DNA of 64,000 nucleotides. Source: Bin80 sp965203305 (lineage in GTDB: Bacteria; Bacteroidota; Rhodothermia; Rhodothermales; Bin80). Location: NCBI GenBank assembly GCA_965203305.1, contig OZ241874.1:1674001-1738000 (forward strand). The letters are read 5' to 3'. Under the pieces are notes generated by a model. The model did no database searches, was not told the origin of the DNA, and saw only the letters and a program-made list of their open reading frames with translations. How positions within the stretch are numbered: position 1 is the first letter of the stretch; each line of letters opens with the position of its first letter. The translations under genes were made by a program, and so were the position numbers. Below, in pieces: positions 10,001 through 18,747 of the stretch.

Positions 10001-10431
10001 TGCCGGGGAGTGGAGATGTTCTTTTTCTGGCTACCCGCAAGCCATTCGCCAAAAATGATCAGTTCTCTTTCCGTACGGTGGCGGCAGCAACAGATGACAC
10101 TTTGGCTACCCGGGAATTGCAGGATATTTATGTAGTTCCGAATCCGTATGTAGCCACCTCGGTCTTTGAGCCGCGCAACCCCGTTGCACGATCCGAGCGC
10201 GGAGAGCGCAGACTGTATTTTGCCAATGTGCCAAGGCAGTGCACGATTCGTATTTATACGCTGGCCGGCGAGCTGGTGGAAACTCTTGACCACAACAGTT
10301 CACTGGACAATGGCAAAGTATTCTGGGATATGCGGACCAAAGACAATATGAACCTGGCTTACGGTCTTTACATCTTCCATGTGGACAGCCCGGAAGGATC
10401 CTATATCGGGAAATTTGCAGTCATCAAGTAA
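7036..10431 (+). CDS. Large secreted T9SS-cargo protein with calcium-binding repeat and Fn3-like region
   Basis: The start is placed at ATG 7036, overlapping the TonB receptor stop, because it gives a clean signal peptide (MNLGFRNFVFLGLLLVAGQANAQ split as n-, h- and c-regions); the open frame upstream is shadow. It has 1131 residues. An Asp-rich stretch around residues 372-420 (DDDGIDNDDDG, DGIDNDGDWNPDTDD) resembles thrombospondin type 3/EF-like calcium loops. A fibronectin type III-like segment follows (residues about 545-680; VTLYWDD, YVIYRSTDHEF, TYYYTVAAYDHGYGG). The C-terminus is a T9SS-like sorting domain (YVVPNPYVATS, IRIYTLAGELVETL, LAYGLYIFHV). Such proteins commonly sit beside PorV-like genes in Rhodothermia/Balneolia. 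No enzymatic motif was seen. Confidence 0.87.
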   Translation: MNLGFRNFVFLGLLLVAGQANAQQRGSERLRGWDQHEVHAWLTSLGKLPVRKGANLDCEEGLTNRRDAILNGNRITTQIFNFGSISAPGNTITDIVWNGLGYGYEFGPFVAAEIIDTYREDGRARDPQSVPLQDNNGNPVLDENGNQVYVMRIVSDGLVSNGGEVSPDGSSYWGWQPIACAEPVGSFGGLQVVNPQSIKIPTNDDADNDLDGKPDSWPEDWYNESLERYLWPGALQQGASNADKETLYFMNDYNNGEFSYWPFPSDSTKRGLGLEVEVRLYQWANPLAEDVIFLIYKITNKSEKDLEKVIFGMWGDPHVGGPNDWPDDWAFYDEELNMVFAWDDDGRSDIAGRVPGYFGYKFLESPGVDDDGIDNDDDGMVDESWTDGIDNDGDWNPDTDDVGVDGIPGTGDTGEGDGVPTAGDQFDITKPGEPNFEFTDIDESDQFGLTSFASPPFAGNRVSNDERVWSFVQPGRFDVVPTSPGDYVFLYGSGSFRLRAGATKRFSIALIVGQNRQDLRLNANIAQQIYDVGYVFAKPPQKPTVRAAPGDKRVTLYWDDMAESSVDPLTRENDFEGYVIYRSTDHEFSDQQTITDINGSNFLFTPLKTSLGVEARFDLANGLRGASPIPFPGRGVSYDLGDDTGLFHTFVDSNNVVNGQTYYYTVAAYDHGYGGDGGEANGIPPSETSKTITYDPTTDQYIFDVNTVSVVPGPRVAGYVSASALDPSGLTHNTGHATGSIVINIVDELAVLDNQSYRIEFAETMDGMAYSVINEGPVSVSVRAAPGKSQTTAYRNIIENSVEVRTSDGRLLERDTDYRVNGPMGTIHVFGNAGVSGGEELQATFQYAPLFESRLFRGEEANIVFEGLHVFVQDDSLQFDVEASGWTGNTTDIPYQLRRASTGTGRAVQPFDYEIRFSDAPVGTGFSNNIPIPFEVINVTQANRPIQVFVPDANRDGAWNVNERIIFLEQVDGAQITTWEVRLEDTSTMPGSGDVLFLATRKPFAKNDQFSFRTVAAATDDTLATRELQDIYVVPNPYVATSVFEPRNPVARSERGERRLYFANVPRQCTIRIYTLAGELVETLDHNSSLDNGKVFWDMRTKDNMNLAYGLYIFHVDSPEGSYIGKFAVIK

Positions 10432-10436
10432 ATCCC

Positions 10437-11486
10437 ATGAGCAGATACACCGGTATGGTTCTTGTATTCCTGGGAATATCTGCCGCTGTTCAGGTGATGG
10501 CTCAGGATAATCCAGAGCCACCGGATACCGGGACCATTACACGCGTCGGAACTACTGCAGCACAGTTTTTGAAACTGGGGGTAGGTGCCCGTGCGATTTC
10601 CCTGGGAGGTGCCTATGTCGCAGAAGCGAACGACATGAGTGCTGTGTACTGGAATCCGGCAGGGTTTGCACGACTTTCTGGCAGTCATCTGCAACTGAGC
10701 AATACACGATACCTTGCGGATATCCAGTACAATTTTGCAGCGTTCGGGACTTCAATTGACCGGGTTGGCTCCATGGGGCTTTCGCTTCTTATGGTGGACA
10801 GTGGAGACATGCCCGTTCGTACGGAAATGCAGCCTGAGGGAACAGGGGAACAGTTCAATACACTCAGCTTTGCTCTGCAACTCACCTACGCACGGAATCT
10901 CAGTGACCAGTTTTCTGTCGGAGGAAACGTAAAACTGGTTCAGGAACGTATCTGGCATAGCAAAGCCTCGTCCATTGCCTTTGATATAGGTACCCTTTTT
11001 ATTACACCCTATAAAAACTTGCGCCTCGGAGCCAGCATGTCCAACCTGGGCCCGAAAATGCGCATGGACGGGCGAGACATACTCTTCAGCGAAGATCCGA
11101 GTCCAAACACGGACGGGACCGCCGAAATCGTGAATGCGCAGTATCGCATGGACGGGTTTTCCATGCCGCTGATCTTCAGAATAGGACTTGCCTGGAATGC
11201 ACTGGACACGGGGACGCACCGCGTGGTGGTGATGACCGATGCCGCACATCCCAATGACAATGCGGAGTATGTCAATGCGGGGGCAGAATACGCATTCAGG
11301 GACCTTATTGCTTTTAGAGCCGGATACCGAAATTTGTTTGAACCGGATACGGAGCAGGGGCTGACTGCCGGGGGCAGCCTGATGGTCCGAATTAACCGGG
11401 ATCTTGCCACAAGATTTGATTATGCATACGCTGACTTTGGCAGGCTGACACAGACACACTGGTTCACCTTTAATCTTTCTTTTTAG
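10437..11486 (+). CDS. PorV/PorQ-family outer-membrane beta-barrel protein
   Basis: A 349-residue protein with a signal peptide (residues 1-22, ending VMAQ) and the family start signature: FLKLGVGARAISLGGAYVA, then DMSAVYWNPAGFARL. Many alternating beta strands follow and the last residues are FNLSF, as expected for a barrel inserted by BAM. PorV is the shuttle that takes T9SS cargo from the translocon to the attachment complex; PorQ and other paralogues have related roles. Its place between two proteins with T9SS-like C-terminal domains supports a role in exporting this cluster. It begins 5 bp after the preceding stop, so it is part of the same operon. Confidence 0.88.
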   Translation: MSRYTGMVLVFLGISAAVQVMAQDNPEPPDTGTITRVGTTAAQFLKLGVGARAISLGGAYVAEANDMSAVYWNPAGFARLSGSHLQLSNTRYLADIQYNFAAFGTSIDRVGSMGLSLLMVDSGDMPVRTEMQPEGTGEQFNTLSFALQLTYARNLSDQFSVGGNVKLVQERIWHSKASSIAFDIGTLFITPYKNLRLGASMSNLGPKMRMDGRDILFSEDPSPNTDGTAEIVNAQYRMDGFSMPLIFRIGLAWNALDTGTHRVVVMTDAAHPNDNAEYVNAGAEYAFRDLIAFRAGYRNLFEPDTEQGLTAGGSLMVRINRDLATRFDYAYADFGRLTQTHWFTFNLSF

Positions 11487-11491
11487 CCAAA

Positions 11492-13117
11492 ATGAAGATA
11501 TGGCTGTCCAGTATTCCCGTGTTGCTTGTATGTGCAACGGTGACTCAGGCACAGCTTTTGCATGATGTAATTCATGCTGAAGTTGCGTTGAATTCACCTC
11601 AGGTTACTCTTTCTGGAAAGACAGCCTCAATACAACTTGTCAGCCAAGGACTCATCACCGAATTCACCGGCATTGCCTTGCAGGGATTCACAGCCAGTGA
11701 TTCCTTGTCCGGGTTTGTCCGATTCTTTGAGGATGCCGACTGGGGAGAGTGGCACTCCCTCTATATTGTCCGAAGTGCCACGGATCATGCCTTTCTTGCC
11801 GCATATCGGGGGGATCGTGTTCGCAGGGCATCCAGATTTGAGCTTCGTTTTCAGGCAAGTTCTTCGCATGCGCTGGAAATCCTGAGCGCAGGCACCTTTG
11901 ATCAACGTCTGGATGATGAGGGAGGAGAGGAACAGTCTTCCAAAAGAATAGATCGGTCTGGTCAATTTGTAGTCCGGCCACCGCATATCCGCCGCCGAGC
12001 GGAATGGGGGGCACAGCCATTTCGGGGGACTCCGGTGCCTCTGAATCGCCCCAGTTACGATTATATGACGCTGCATCATACAGCGGGATTTTCGGCAACA
12101 ACGTTACAAGATGGACTGGAGCAGGTTCGGCGGATCCAGGATTTTCACCAGAATGGCCGTGGATGGAGTGACATCGGCTATCAGTTTCTGATGGACCAGG
12201 AGGGGCGGTTATATCAGGGGAGACCATTCTTGAATGAAGCAGATCCCTTTGATCAGGGGCCCCGTCTGGCACAGGGTGCACATGTAGGGGGTGCAAATAC
12301 AGGAAATATTGGTGTGTCTCTGATGGGATGCTATCATCCCCCTGAGGGAACGGGTTGCCGGGATAAAATGACCTCGGCCGCGATTGACTCGCTGATTGGA
12401 ACCTTCGGATTCCTGTCGGAGCGTTATGAAGTATCTCCAGATGATATGCGGGGACATCGTGATTTCAGCACCACTGCATGTCCAGGGGACAATAATTATT
12501 CCATGCTTTCCGATTTTATGCTGAAAGTAGAAGATCTGCTTGTGCGGGGAAGCGATGTATTAGGGGAGGGGGTGCTCATTGCTCGCCTGAATCAGTCAGG
12601 TACTGTGGGGGTCAGATGGACTTTCAGTGCAGACTATGGAATTGATGAATTTATTGTTCAGCGGCGCGAGGAGGGTGATAACATAGTGGAGATTTTCAGG
12701 GGGAAGGGTGCCGTGGATGGAAGGACTACGGATACCCCCGGCGTGGGTGAGCATGTTTACGAATTGATTGTGCAGGGTAAACGGGGAACGCAGCAGCAGT
12801 TGGCGATTGCCGAAATTTCCATAGAGCCGGGCATGACGGATATTCTGGCACAATCCTTTCCCAATCCCACCTCATCCGAAACCACAATCCGGTATTTTCT
12901 TGAAAGTGAATCGGGGATTGTATCGGTACGTCTCTTTGATCTCACTGGAAGAATGGTTCTCGTAGGTGAAGATCAGTACAGGGAGTCTGGAGAATGGTAT
13001 GTGACTACTCTGGATACCTCTGTATTGTCGGGAGGCATCTATCTGTACAGAATTTTGGTAGACGGATTTTCTTCTACGATCTTCAAGAAGACGAGGCCAC
13101 TTGTCGTCCTTCGCTAA
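11492..13117 (+). CDS. Secreted N-acetylmuramoyl-L-alanine amidase (Amidase_2/PGRP fold) with T9SS-type C-terminus
   Basis: A 541-residue protein with a signal peptide (residues 1-20, ending TQA). A beta-rich N-terminal region is followed by a zinc amidase domain (about residues 168-350): RRAEWGAQP, the first zinc His in YMTLHHTAG, the WSDIGYQFLMD core, and the HRDFSTTACPG segment with the second His and the Cys ligand. A linker then leads to a T9SS-like sorting domain (FPNPTSSETTIRYFL, VRLFDLTGRMV, LSGGIYLYRILV). It likely cleaves the amide between muramic acid and the stem peptide, acting outside the cell; whether on its own wall or on rival bacteria is open. It follows the PorV-like gene by 5 bp. 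Confidence 0.9.
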   Translation: MKIWLSSIPVLLVCATVTQAQLLHDVIHAEVALNSPQVTLSGKTASIQLVSQGLITEFTGIALQGFTASDSLSGFVRFFEDADWGEWHSLYIVRSATDHAFLAAYRGDRVRRASRFELRFQASSSHALEILSAGTFDQRLDDEGGEEQSSKRIDRSGQFVVRPPHIRRRAEWGAQPFRGTPVPLNRPSYDYMTLHHTAGFSATTLQDGLEQVRRIQDFHQNGRGWSDIGYQFLMDQEGRLYQGRPFLNEADPFDQGPRLAQGAHVGGANTGNIGVSLMGCYHPPEGTGCRDKMTSAAIDSLIGTFGFLSERYEVSPDDMRGHRDFSTTACPGDNNYSMLSDFMLKVEDLLVRGSDVLGEGVLIARLNQSGTVGVRWTFSADYGIDEFIVQRREEGDNIVEIFRGKGAVDGRTTDTPGVGEHVYELIVQGKRGTQQQLAIAEISIEPGMTDILAQSFPNPTSSETTIRYFLESESGIVSVRLFDLTGRMVLVGEDQYRESGEWYVTTLDTSVLSGGIYLYRILVDGFSSTIFKKTRPLVVLR

Positions 13118-13367
13118 CAGTGCATTGTATATAATATGATAGTTCATCAGAAAAAACACATCTTGGCGGATATGTGCTTTAGAACAAAATGGGCCTCTTG
13201 CTAAAACTCAAGCACTAACACCGTTCGGAATATCCCAAGCTGACACTGTTCTCATTGAGACTACTATTAAACCTAATGTTACTCCTTGACTATGTTTGCT
13301 AAATACTCGGTGTTGTCCTCCAATTTGAAGATGAGAGAGCAGAAATTGATTCAGACAAGTTAGAGAT

Positions 13368-16300
13368 ATGAGCACTAAAAGAGTTGTTCATCACGGAAAT
13401 TCCACGGAACTCAAAGAAGAATCCATGAAGTATGCAAAGAAGTTGCGGGAGTTGCGTCAAGGAATCACGGAAAGTAGGGTTCGTCAAAATATATGTCGGA
13501 TACTGGATGATTATGATTTCGAGAACTACACTGAGCATCCTGTCAGGGGTGGTAGAGTTGACATATACATGCCCCGACATCGCGTGGTCATTGAAACCAA
13601 GGCACCAGGGTCTGTCTCACGGGAAGATAAAGCACAAGTATCTAGGTATGTGGATCGCTTGGCTAAGGAGGAGTGGGGAATCTTCTCAAATGATGAGAAA
13701 CTCCCCGATTTCACCGGTATCCTCACAGATGGACAGGTTTGGTATGCGTGGAAGTACCATACTGATACAGGGAAGGAAATAGGACAAGTTTTGGATGGCA
13801 TTCGTCCACAGAATGCTCGTAGTCTCCTGAGGAAATTTCTATTCCTGTGGGATCATCAGCCATTTGGAAAGCCGGGAATACCCGACAATCCACGCGAGGA
13901 ATTCCAGTCACATCTGGACAGTCTCAGGGATGTATATGAAGGACTTTCCGGTCCGAGGCGGGCCCACACGGACACCAAATTATCCCTGTGGCTGGATATG
14001 CTACGAACATCCAGTATGGCCCCCACCCGCAGATCGGCACAAGAACGCCTTTTTGTGTCACATACCTTTTTGGTTTCTTTGGCGAAGGGCGTAATCCATA
14101 CAGTAGTTGCCCCAAACCGAGATCCCAGTGCCAAAGATTTGCTAGGGGAGGGGTTTATTGCTTGGGTTTTGGATTCGAACAAAGGAAGAGAATGGGCGAG
14201 GGATTTTCTAAGAGAGATAAATGGGTGGGACTGGACACGCAGGCAGGGAGATGTTCTACGTCCGCTATATGAGGCATTTGTTGACGAAAAGGACCGGAAA
14301 TCATTTGGTGAATTCTACACACCGGACTGGTTGGCTCAGCTGATGGTAGAAGAGGTTCTGGATGACGACTGGTGCAAAAAAGCAGTTAAATCCGCGTTAA
14401 GTGCACAGTATGATCCTGATGCACTTAATGGAGTGGGAGTATTAGACCCTGCCTGCGGATCAGGAACATTCTTGTATTTTGCTGCAAAGCGGCTCATGGA
14501 GTCAGAGGTGATGACGGAGCTGGGTCTTTCTCATGTTGAAAAATCAAGTGCAGTCGCCAAGTTGGTCAATGGCATCGATGTACATCCTGTGGCTGCCGAG
14601 ATGGCGCGTGCTACGCTTATGCGTGCACTAAGGTGGGCACCGGGGGAAGGTATGAGCTTTCTAAGGATTTATGAAGGAGATTCCCTGCAAGTACGCAAAC
14701 GGGGTACTGAACTTTTTACCCCCGACGAAAACCGGATACTGTTTGAATCTCCGAAAGGGCGAAGTATACTCTTACCACGCTCCTTTATATACAGAACGGA
14801 TTTTGCAAATTTAATTCGTCGCCTCGTTGAAACAGCTGTCGCAGAGGGTGACTGTCCTGAAGATATTGTAGCTTCAACCGATTCTGAAGAACAGGAGACA
14901 ATTCGAGAGGCGCATAAAAATCTTGTCAAAATCATTCAAAATGAGGGAGATTCAGTATGGACATGGTACATAGTAAATATGGCTGGACCATACCAGTTAT
15001 TCCAGCGAAAGGTAGACCGCATTGTAGCCAACCCACCTTGGGTATCTATGGCAGGTATACAGGATACAGCAAGAAAACGCGCCCTTGAGGCCTTCGCGCA
15101 GAATGAGTCGGGAATTTGGTCTGGAGGCAGAAATGCTCCTCACTTTGATATTGCACAACTGTTCATGAAGCGATGCAGGGAGTTATATCTGGTGAATCCT
15201 GGACACAATCCCTCCGCTTGGCTGGTCAAACTCGCTGCGCTTACGTCAGGCGGATGGGAGACATTTAGGGAAAATTATCACAGAAAAATACTCTGGCAAT
15301 CCCTAGATCTTACGGAAGCGCAACCTTTTGGTGGAGGGGATGCTCGGAGATGTTGCGTGATGTTTGAATACAGGAAAGTCTCGTTGCTACCTGCAATTAG
15401 CCAGATACCCAAGGCCATCGTCAGGCTGACTGAGCCAAGGATTCGCCCCAAGTCTCATATGAATAAAGAGGAGGCTCTAAGGCTTCTCTTTTTCGAGGCA
15501 GCACCACAGCCTTTTCCCGATTCACCATCGGATTATCATGGGTTCAGAATGGGTGCAACAATTACTCCGAAAGTGCTCACGCTCGTGGATAAAACTATTG
15601 AGATAACGGAACGAGAGTGTACTATAATCACTGCTGAATCCATGCATCTCCCATGGAGAGAAGTTCAACCACAACAGGGCACTTTTCCGAGGAAATGGAT
15701 CAAGCGTACGCTCAGATCTCAAAAGCTGTTTCCATTTACTATTGACAGTGCATTAGATTCGACGATAATTCCCATGGACCCAGATGGGCTTCATCTATCT
15801 TCCGCTCCAGGGAGGGTATCTCCCTCATGGTGCAAGTTTGACGAAATGTATGGGGAATACCGAGGGCAGGGAAACTCCACTCCCCAAACGCTTATCAGTC
15901 AGGTTGATAATCGCAAGCATATCACAGTTCAGTTAAAGGCTTACAGGGAGGAATGCAGGGGAGAACCCACAAAAGTCGTTTATCCAACATGCGGAGATAT
16001 CATGCGTGCTGCACGGATGATCCCAAGTAAGGCCATAGTTGATTCGAGTATATACTGGTTTATCGCAAGAAACGAGGATGAAGCCGCATATCTGGTCGGA
16101 GTACTAAACTCCTCTGCCCTGACAAAAGCATTTGCAGATTCAAGAACCAGTGGGAGAACATTCCACAAAAATCCTTGGCGAAAAATTCCCATTCCCCAAT
16201 TCCAGAGTAATAACAATATACACGGGAGTATTGCCGAGGTAACTCGTAGGGCAGAAAGTCTGGCAACAACCATAATTAATAGTTCAAACGAAAAAAATGG

Positions 16301-16391
16301 GGGGGGGGGCAAGTTGGTATATCTCGTTGCATCAGAGAATTATTGGACAGCGAGGGTATCATGGGCGAGCTCAACAGGTTGGTCTGTATGA
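13368..16391 (+). CDS. Type IIG restriction-modification enzyme (nuclease + N6-adenine methyltransferase)
   Basis: A 1007-residue single-chain R-M protein. The N-terminus carries a PD-(D/E)XK nuclease pattern (D65 in GRVDIYMPR, E76-T-K78 in VVIETKAP). The central gamma-type adenine methyltransferase has motif I DPACGSGTF (about residue 361) and motif IV NPPW (about residue 555), with KSFGEFYTPDWLAQLMVEEVL ahead of it split as a typical YTP box. The C-terminal half would be the target recognition domain. An 11-G run at 16299-16309 (codon ~977) sits just before the end. With 11 G the protein ends in KLVYLVASENYW..WSV; with 9 or 12 G the frame would read QVGISRCIRELL and end in NHTRRPVK at about 16424, exactly the frame kept in the duplicate copy at 33.5 kb. 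The gene is stand-alone, with no neighbouring R-M partners. Confidence 0.9.
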   Translation: MSTKRVVHHGNSTELKEESMKYAKKLRELRQGITESRVRQNICRILDDYDFENYTEHPVRGGRVDIYMPRHRVVIETKAPGSVSREDKAQVSRYVDRLAKEEWGIFSNDEKLPDFTGILTDGQVWYAWKYHTDTGKEIGQVLDGIRPQNARSLLRKFLFLWDHQPFGKPGIPDNPREEFQSHLDSLRDVYEGLSGPRRAHTDTKLSLWLDMLRTSSMAPTRRSAQERLFVSHTFLVSLAKGVIHTVVAPNRDPSAKDLLGEGFIAWVLDSNKGREWARDFLREINGWDWTRRQGDVLRPLYEAFVDEKDRKSFGEFYTPDWLAQLMVEEVLDDDWCKKAVKSALSAQYDPDALNGVGVLDPACGSGTFLYFAAKRLMESEVMTELGLSHVEKSSAVAKLVNGIDVHPVAAEMARATLMRALRWAPGEGMSFLRIYEGDSLQVRKRGTELFTPDENRILFESPKGRSILLPRSFIYRTDFANLIRRLVETAVAEGDCPEDIVASTDSEEQETIREAHKNLVKIIQNEGDSVWTWYIVNMAGPYQLFQRKVDRIVANPPWVSMAGIQDTARKRALEAFAQNESGIWSGGRNAPHFDIAQLFMKRCRELYLVNPGHNPSAWLVKLAALTSGGWETFRENYHRKILWQSLDLTEAQPFGGGDARRCCVMFEYRKVSLLPAISQIPKAIVRLTEPRIRPKSHMNKEEALRLLFFEAAPQPFPDSPSDYHGFRMGATITPKVLTLVDKTIEITERECTIITAESMHLPWREVQPQQGTFPRKWIKRTLRSQKLFPFTIDSALDSTIIPMDPDGLHLSSAPGRVSPSWCKFDEMYGEYRGQGNSTPQTLISQVDNRKHITVQLKAYREECRGEPTKVVYPTCGDIMRAARMIPSKAIVDSSIYWFIARNEDEAAYLVGVLNSSALTKAFADSRTSGRTFHKNPWRKIPIPQFQSNNNIHGSIAEVTRRAESLATTIINSSNEKNGGGGKLVYLVASENYWTARVSWASSTGWSV
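16299..16309 (+). repeat. G11 homopolymer in the R-M gene
   Basis: Eleven consecutive G, preceded by A7-T. Runs of this length slip during replication and are the classic basis of phase variation. Here a change of one base switches the last ~40 residues of the R-M enzyme between two readable C-termini. Confidence 0.85.
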
Positions 16392-16958
16392 TTCTACCCA
16401 ATCATACTCGGCGACCGGTCAAGTAATTTCTGAATAGCCTGTCCAAGATAATATCACCTGAGTCCCTTTCGCGGGCATGGTGGAATTTATTCTACCGAAA
16501 TTCATTGTTGGGGAATGCGGAAATATCTGATTATGCCTATACGCAGAGTAAGGACTCCCGTAGTGGCACCATGAGAAGAATGTATCTATCCGAAAGTCCA
16601 TGGCATGGTGCTTTTTGGAGATACGTTTGAGCTCGGGGAATGTGTCGAATTGCGAGCGCATCGAGTCCATGCCGTGTTTTTGGCGCAGTGGGATTGCATT
16701 TGATTTGTACAAGGGGATGTGGTGATTCTGTGCGATGATTACGGGGAAGAATACAGGATATTCTTTGCACAACATCCAGGTTGGGCTGGGGCGGATGATC
16801 GGGACTGTGTAGCCCCCGGCGGAGGCATCGTGATTCGGGGGGGGGGACTCTTCACCATTTACAGGAGGCAAAAATCGGACAATACAGGAGAGGTTGGCCG
16901 TCATAAGTTCTGATCTTTCGGCGTGTGGTTCTGTGTGTGTTTTGGGGAAGATGTCTGG
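16392..16958. other. R-M tail and non-coding remnant with a G10 tract
   Basis: This stretch holds the alternative R-M C-terminus (to ~16424) and about 155 bp that are shared with 33.6-33.8 kb. After that only one weak plus-strand ORF is seen. A run of ten G lies at 16837-16846. The right part approaches the 3' end of the IS110 element, whose exact edge I could not fix. Confidence 0.6.
16719..16913 (+). CDS. Short unrecognised ORF with internal G10 tract
   Basis: A 64-codon frame starting GTG/ATG-like at 16719 (VVILCDDYGEEYRIFF, then GGGIVIRGGGLFTIYRRQ). The G10 tract falls in the GGG codons, so slippage would break the frame. In-frame sequence upstream of it (GDTFELGECVELRAHRVHAVF, written across a stop at ~16696) has a similar beta-strand pattern, so this may be the tail of a decayed small beta-rich protein. 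I do not recognise a family; the call is weak. Confidence 0.3.
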   Translation: MVILCDDYGEEYRIFFAQHPGWAGADDRDCVAPGGGIVIRGGGLFTIYRRQKSDNTGEVGRHKF

Positions 16959-18281
16959 CTATGCCTGTGCATTTCTGCTTATTCTTTCGGGATCAAACAG
17001 GGTTCCATTTCGGAGCATGGCACATGCGACTCCGAGGAGGCGATCTCCCACGGTTCGCAACGCGCGTCCATGAGAGTGTCCTCGTGCCCGCAGGGCCCTG
17101 TACTTGGCTTTGGAGATGGGGTCATGCTGCATGGCCACCATGGCCCAGTGGTAGATTGCATTATTGAGGCGCTTGTGCATTGCCAGTCGTCGGACGACGG
17201 TCCGGGCTTTTCCAGATCGTTTGGTAACGGGAGCCACCCCGCACAGACATCGCAAGGCCCTATAGTCCTGTTTGCTGATCAGTTCGCCGGCTTCCGAGAG
17301 CAGGGTTGCCAAGACCGTCGTTCCAATCCCGGGCATGGATCGGAGAATCGCAATGATGCTGTGTCGGTATTCGGACTCTGTGGCTGTTTCTTCGCTTCTG
17401 GATTCATCCGTGCTGGTCTCCCCTGCCACGGGGCATTCCTCTTCCGGGGCGGGCTGTGTGGCGGCATCCATCTCATCCAGGAGAGCTTCTGTTTCGCGCT
17501 TTGCCTCGCGAAGCTGTTCGTTCACCACATGCAGCAGCGCACACAGGCGCTGGATATTCCGGACAGACGCATCCAGAACACCGGGAGCGACATAGACGGA
17601 CGGGCTTCGTAAAATCTGTAGGACCTGCTCCGGGGTCAGTCGACGGATGCGGTGCTTTTTCATCAATGTGGCGACCGTTTTGAGCCGTACCCGCTTCGCC
17701 CGCTCTGGGGTGGGGATGAGTTTCCAGAGTTCCAGCAGCCACAGGGTGTAGAGCATTCCGCCCAGTTCCAGGAATTGGGGGAAGTACTCATGGAGTCGCT
17801 GTCGGATCTGATTGGTGAGTTTGGTTCTCTGCTCGGTCAGATCCTCTGTCATGCGGGAGCATTCGCGCAGAGTGACCTGCTCGGCAGGCAGCGGCGAGAG
17901 CATTCGGAAGCAGTGCGGGTCGGTTCGGATGGCACTGGCGAGGACGCGTGCGTCCCGGCGGTCATCCTTGGCACCTGCGGGGGAGAACCGGTCCCGAAAG
18001 CGATCTGACTGCTTGGGATTGATGGCACCGACCTGGAAGCCCCGATTCAGCAGCGTGTCCACCACGGCACCGTGCGGACGCTCAATAGCAACAGCAACCT
18101 GTGCCGAGATACAGCTGACGCAAGCAAGAAGCCAAGTGATCATGTCACGCAACCCTTCCCCGGAGTGGGCAAAGGCTTTCTCTCCAAGAACGGTGCCCTC
18201 GGAGTCAAGAACGCAGACCTGATGGGAGGAATCCCCCCAGTCAATGCCTGCAAAGGCAGTGCAGTTTACTTCAGGATTCAT
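16959..18281 (-). CDS. IS110-family transposase (DEDD recombinase)
   Basis: A 440-residue protein with an N-terminal RuvC-like DEDD domain: D13 in FAGIDWGDSSHQV, E in AIERPHGAVV, and the Asp pair in AGAKDDRRDARVLA. The C-terminal Tnp-like domain carries the nucleophile-serine region (SMPGIGTTVLATLLSEAGE, CGVAPVTKRSGK). An unusual acidic linker (EEECPVAGETSTDESRSEE) separates the coiled coil from the C-terminal domain. IS110 elements insert without inverted repeats and are guided by a bridge RNA encoded in their non-coding end, here expected upstream of the gene (18282 onward). The frame is complete, so the element may be active. Confidence 0.93.
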   Translation of the reverse strand: MNPEVNCTAFAGIDWGDSSHQVCVLDSEGTVLGEKAFAHSGEGLRDMITWLLACVSCISAQVAVAIERPHGAVVDTLLNRGFQVGAINPKQSDRFRDRFSPAGAKDDRRDARVLASAIRTDPHCFRMLSPLPAEQVTLRECSRMTEDLTEQRTKLTNQIRQRLHEYFPQFLELGGMLYTLWLLELWKLIPTPERAKRVRLKTVATLMKKHRIRRLTPEQVLQILRSPSVYVAPGVLDASVRNIQRLCALLHVVNEQLREAKRETEALLDEMDAATQPAPEEECPVAGETSTDESRSEETATESEYRHSIIAILRSMPGIGTTVLATLLSEAGELISKQDYRALRCLCGVAPVTKRSGKARTVVRRLAMHKRLNNAIYHWAMVAMQHDPISKAKYRALRARGHSHGRALRTVGDRLLGVACAMLRNGTLFDPERISRNAQA

Positions 18282-18747
18282 CGTATATTTGTTCTGAAGG
18301 TGAGTAAGAATGCGGATCAGCGGTGACCGTCATCTGCCCCTATATGGGGGCTCAAGTGGCACATACTCTTCACAGGATGTCGGTCACAGCAACTCCCCGG
18401 GGTACATCTCCTCCCCCCCCCCCCGGGCATTCAAGATGCTGGGGGCTACTAGTTACTCCCGGGGAGTTAATCCGCTGTGAGAAAGTGAAACGTACGGAAG
18501 TTATGGATACCGATCCAACCTCCCCTTCCAACGCCAACAAAACAGCAGCATTCGCCGGACTCTCCTGCCCCCTGCATCCACACCTGGAAACTACCCCATT
18601 TAGTAGTTTATAAAAGATATAGGGGATTGTGCGGTATCCTGGCCCCATCATTCAGGGCAAAAGACACGACGTATAGTTATGTTGCATTCCTTTCCACATT
18701 TGTGTTTTATTTCGTATCAATGAGGCATTGATCAAACCGCTTGTATC
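18282..18747 (-). other. IS110 upstream non-coding region; possible bridge RNA; contains C12
   Basis: No supported gene. In the IS110 subgroup the segment upstream of the transposase encodes the bridge RNA whose loops pair with target and donor DNA, so the part next to 18282 is the place to look (inference; I could not fold it). A run of 12 C lies at 18413-18424. The far side, around 18660-18747, resembles the upstream region of the IS66 copies (TATGTTGCA and a TTTTATnTCGTA stretch) and so probably belongs to the neighbouring IS66 remnant. Confidence 0.4.

Noticed and set aside
16419..16904. 161-codon minus-strand frame between the R-M gene and IS110
   Set aside because: About 160 bp of it are the duplicated R-M flank, and the rest lacks any conserved pattern; the plus-strand frame with beta-like sequence is slightly better but also weak.
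18370..18651. 93-codon minus-strand frame across the C12 tract
   Set aside because: Composition is arbitrary, depends on the homopolymer length, and has no motif; treated as non-coding IS110 upstream region.
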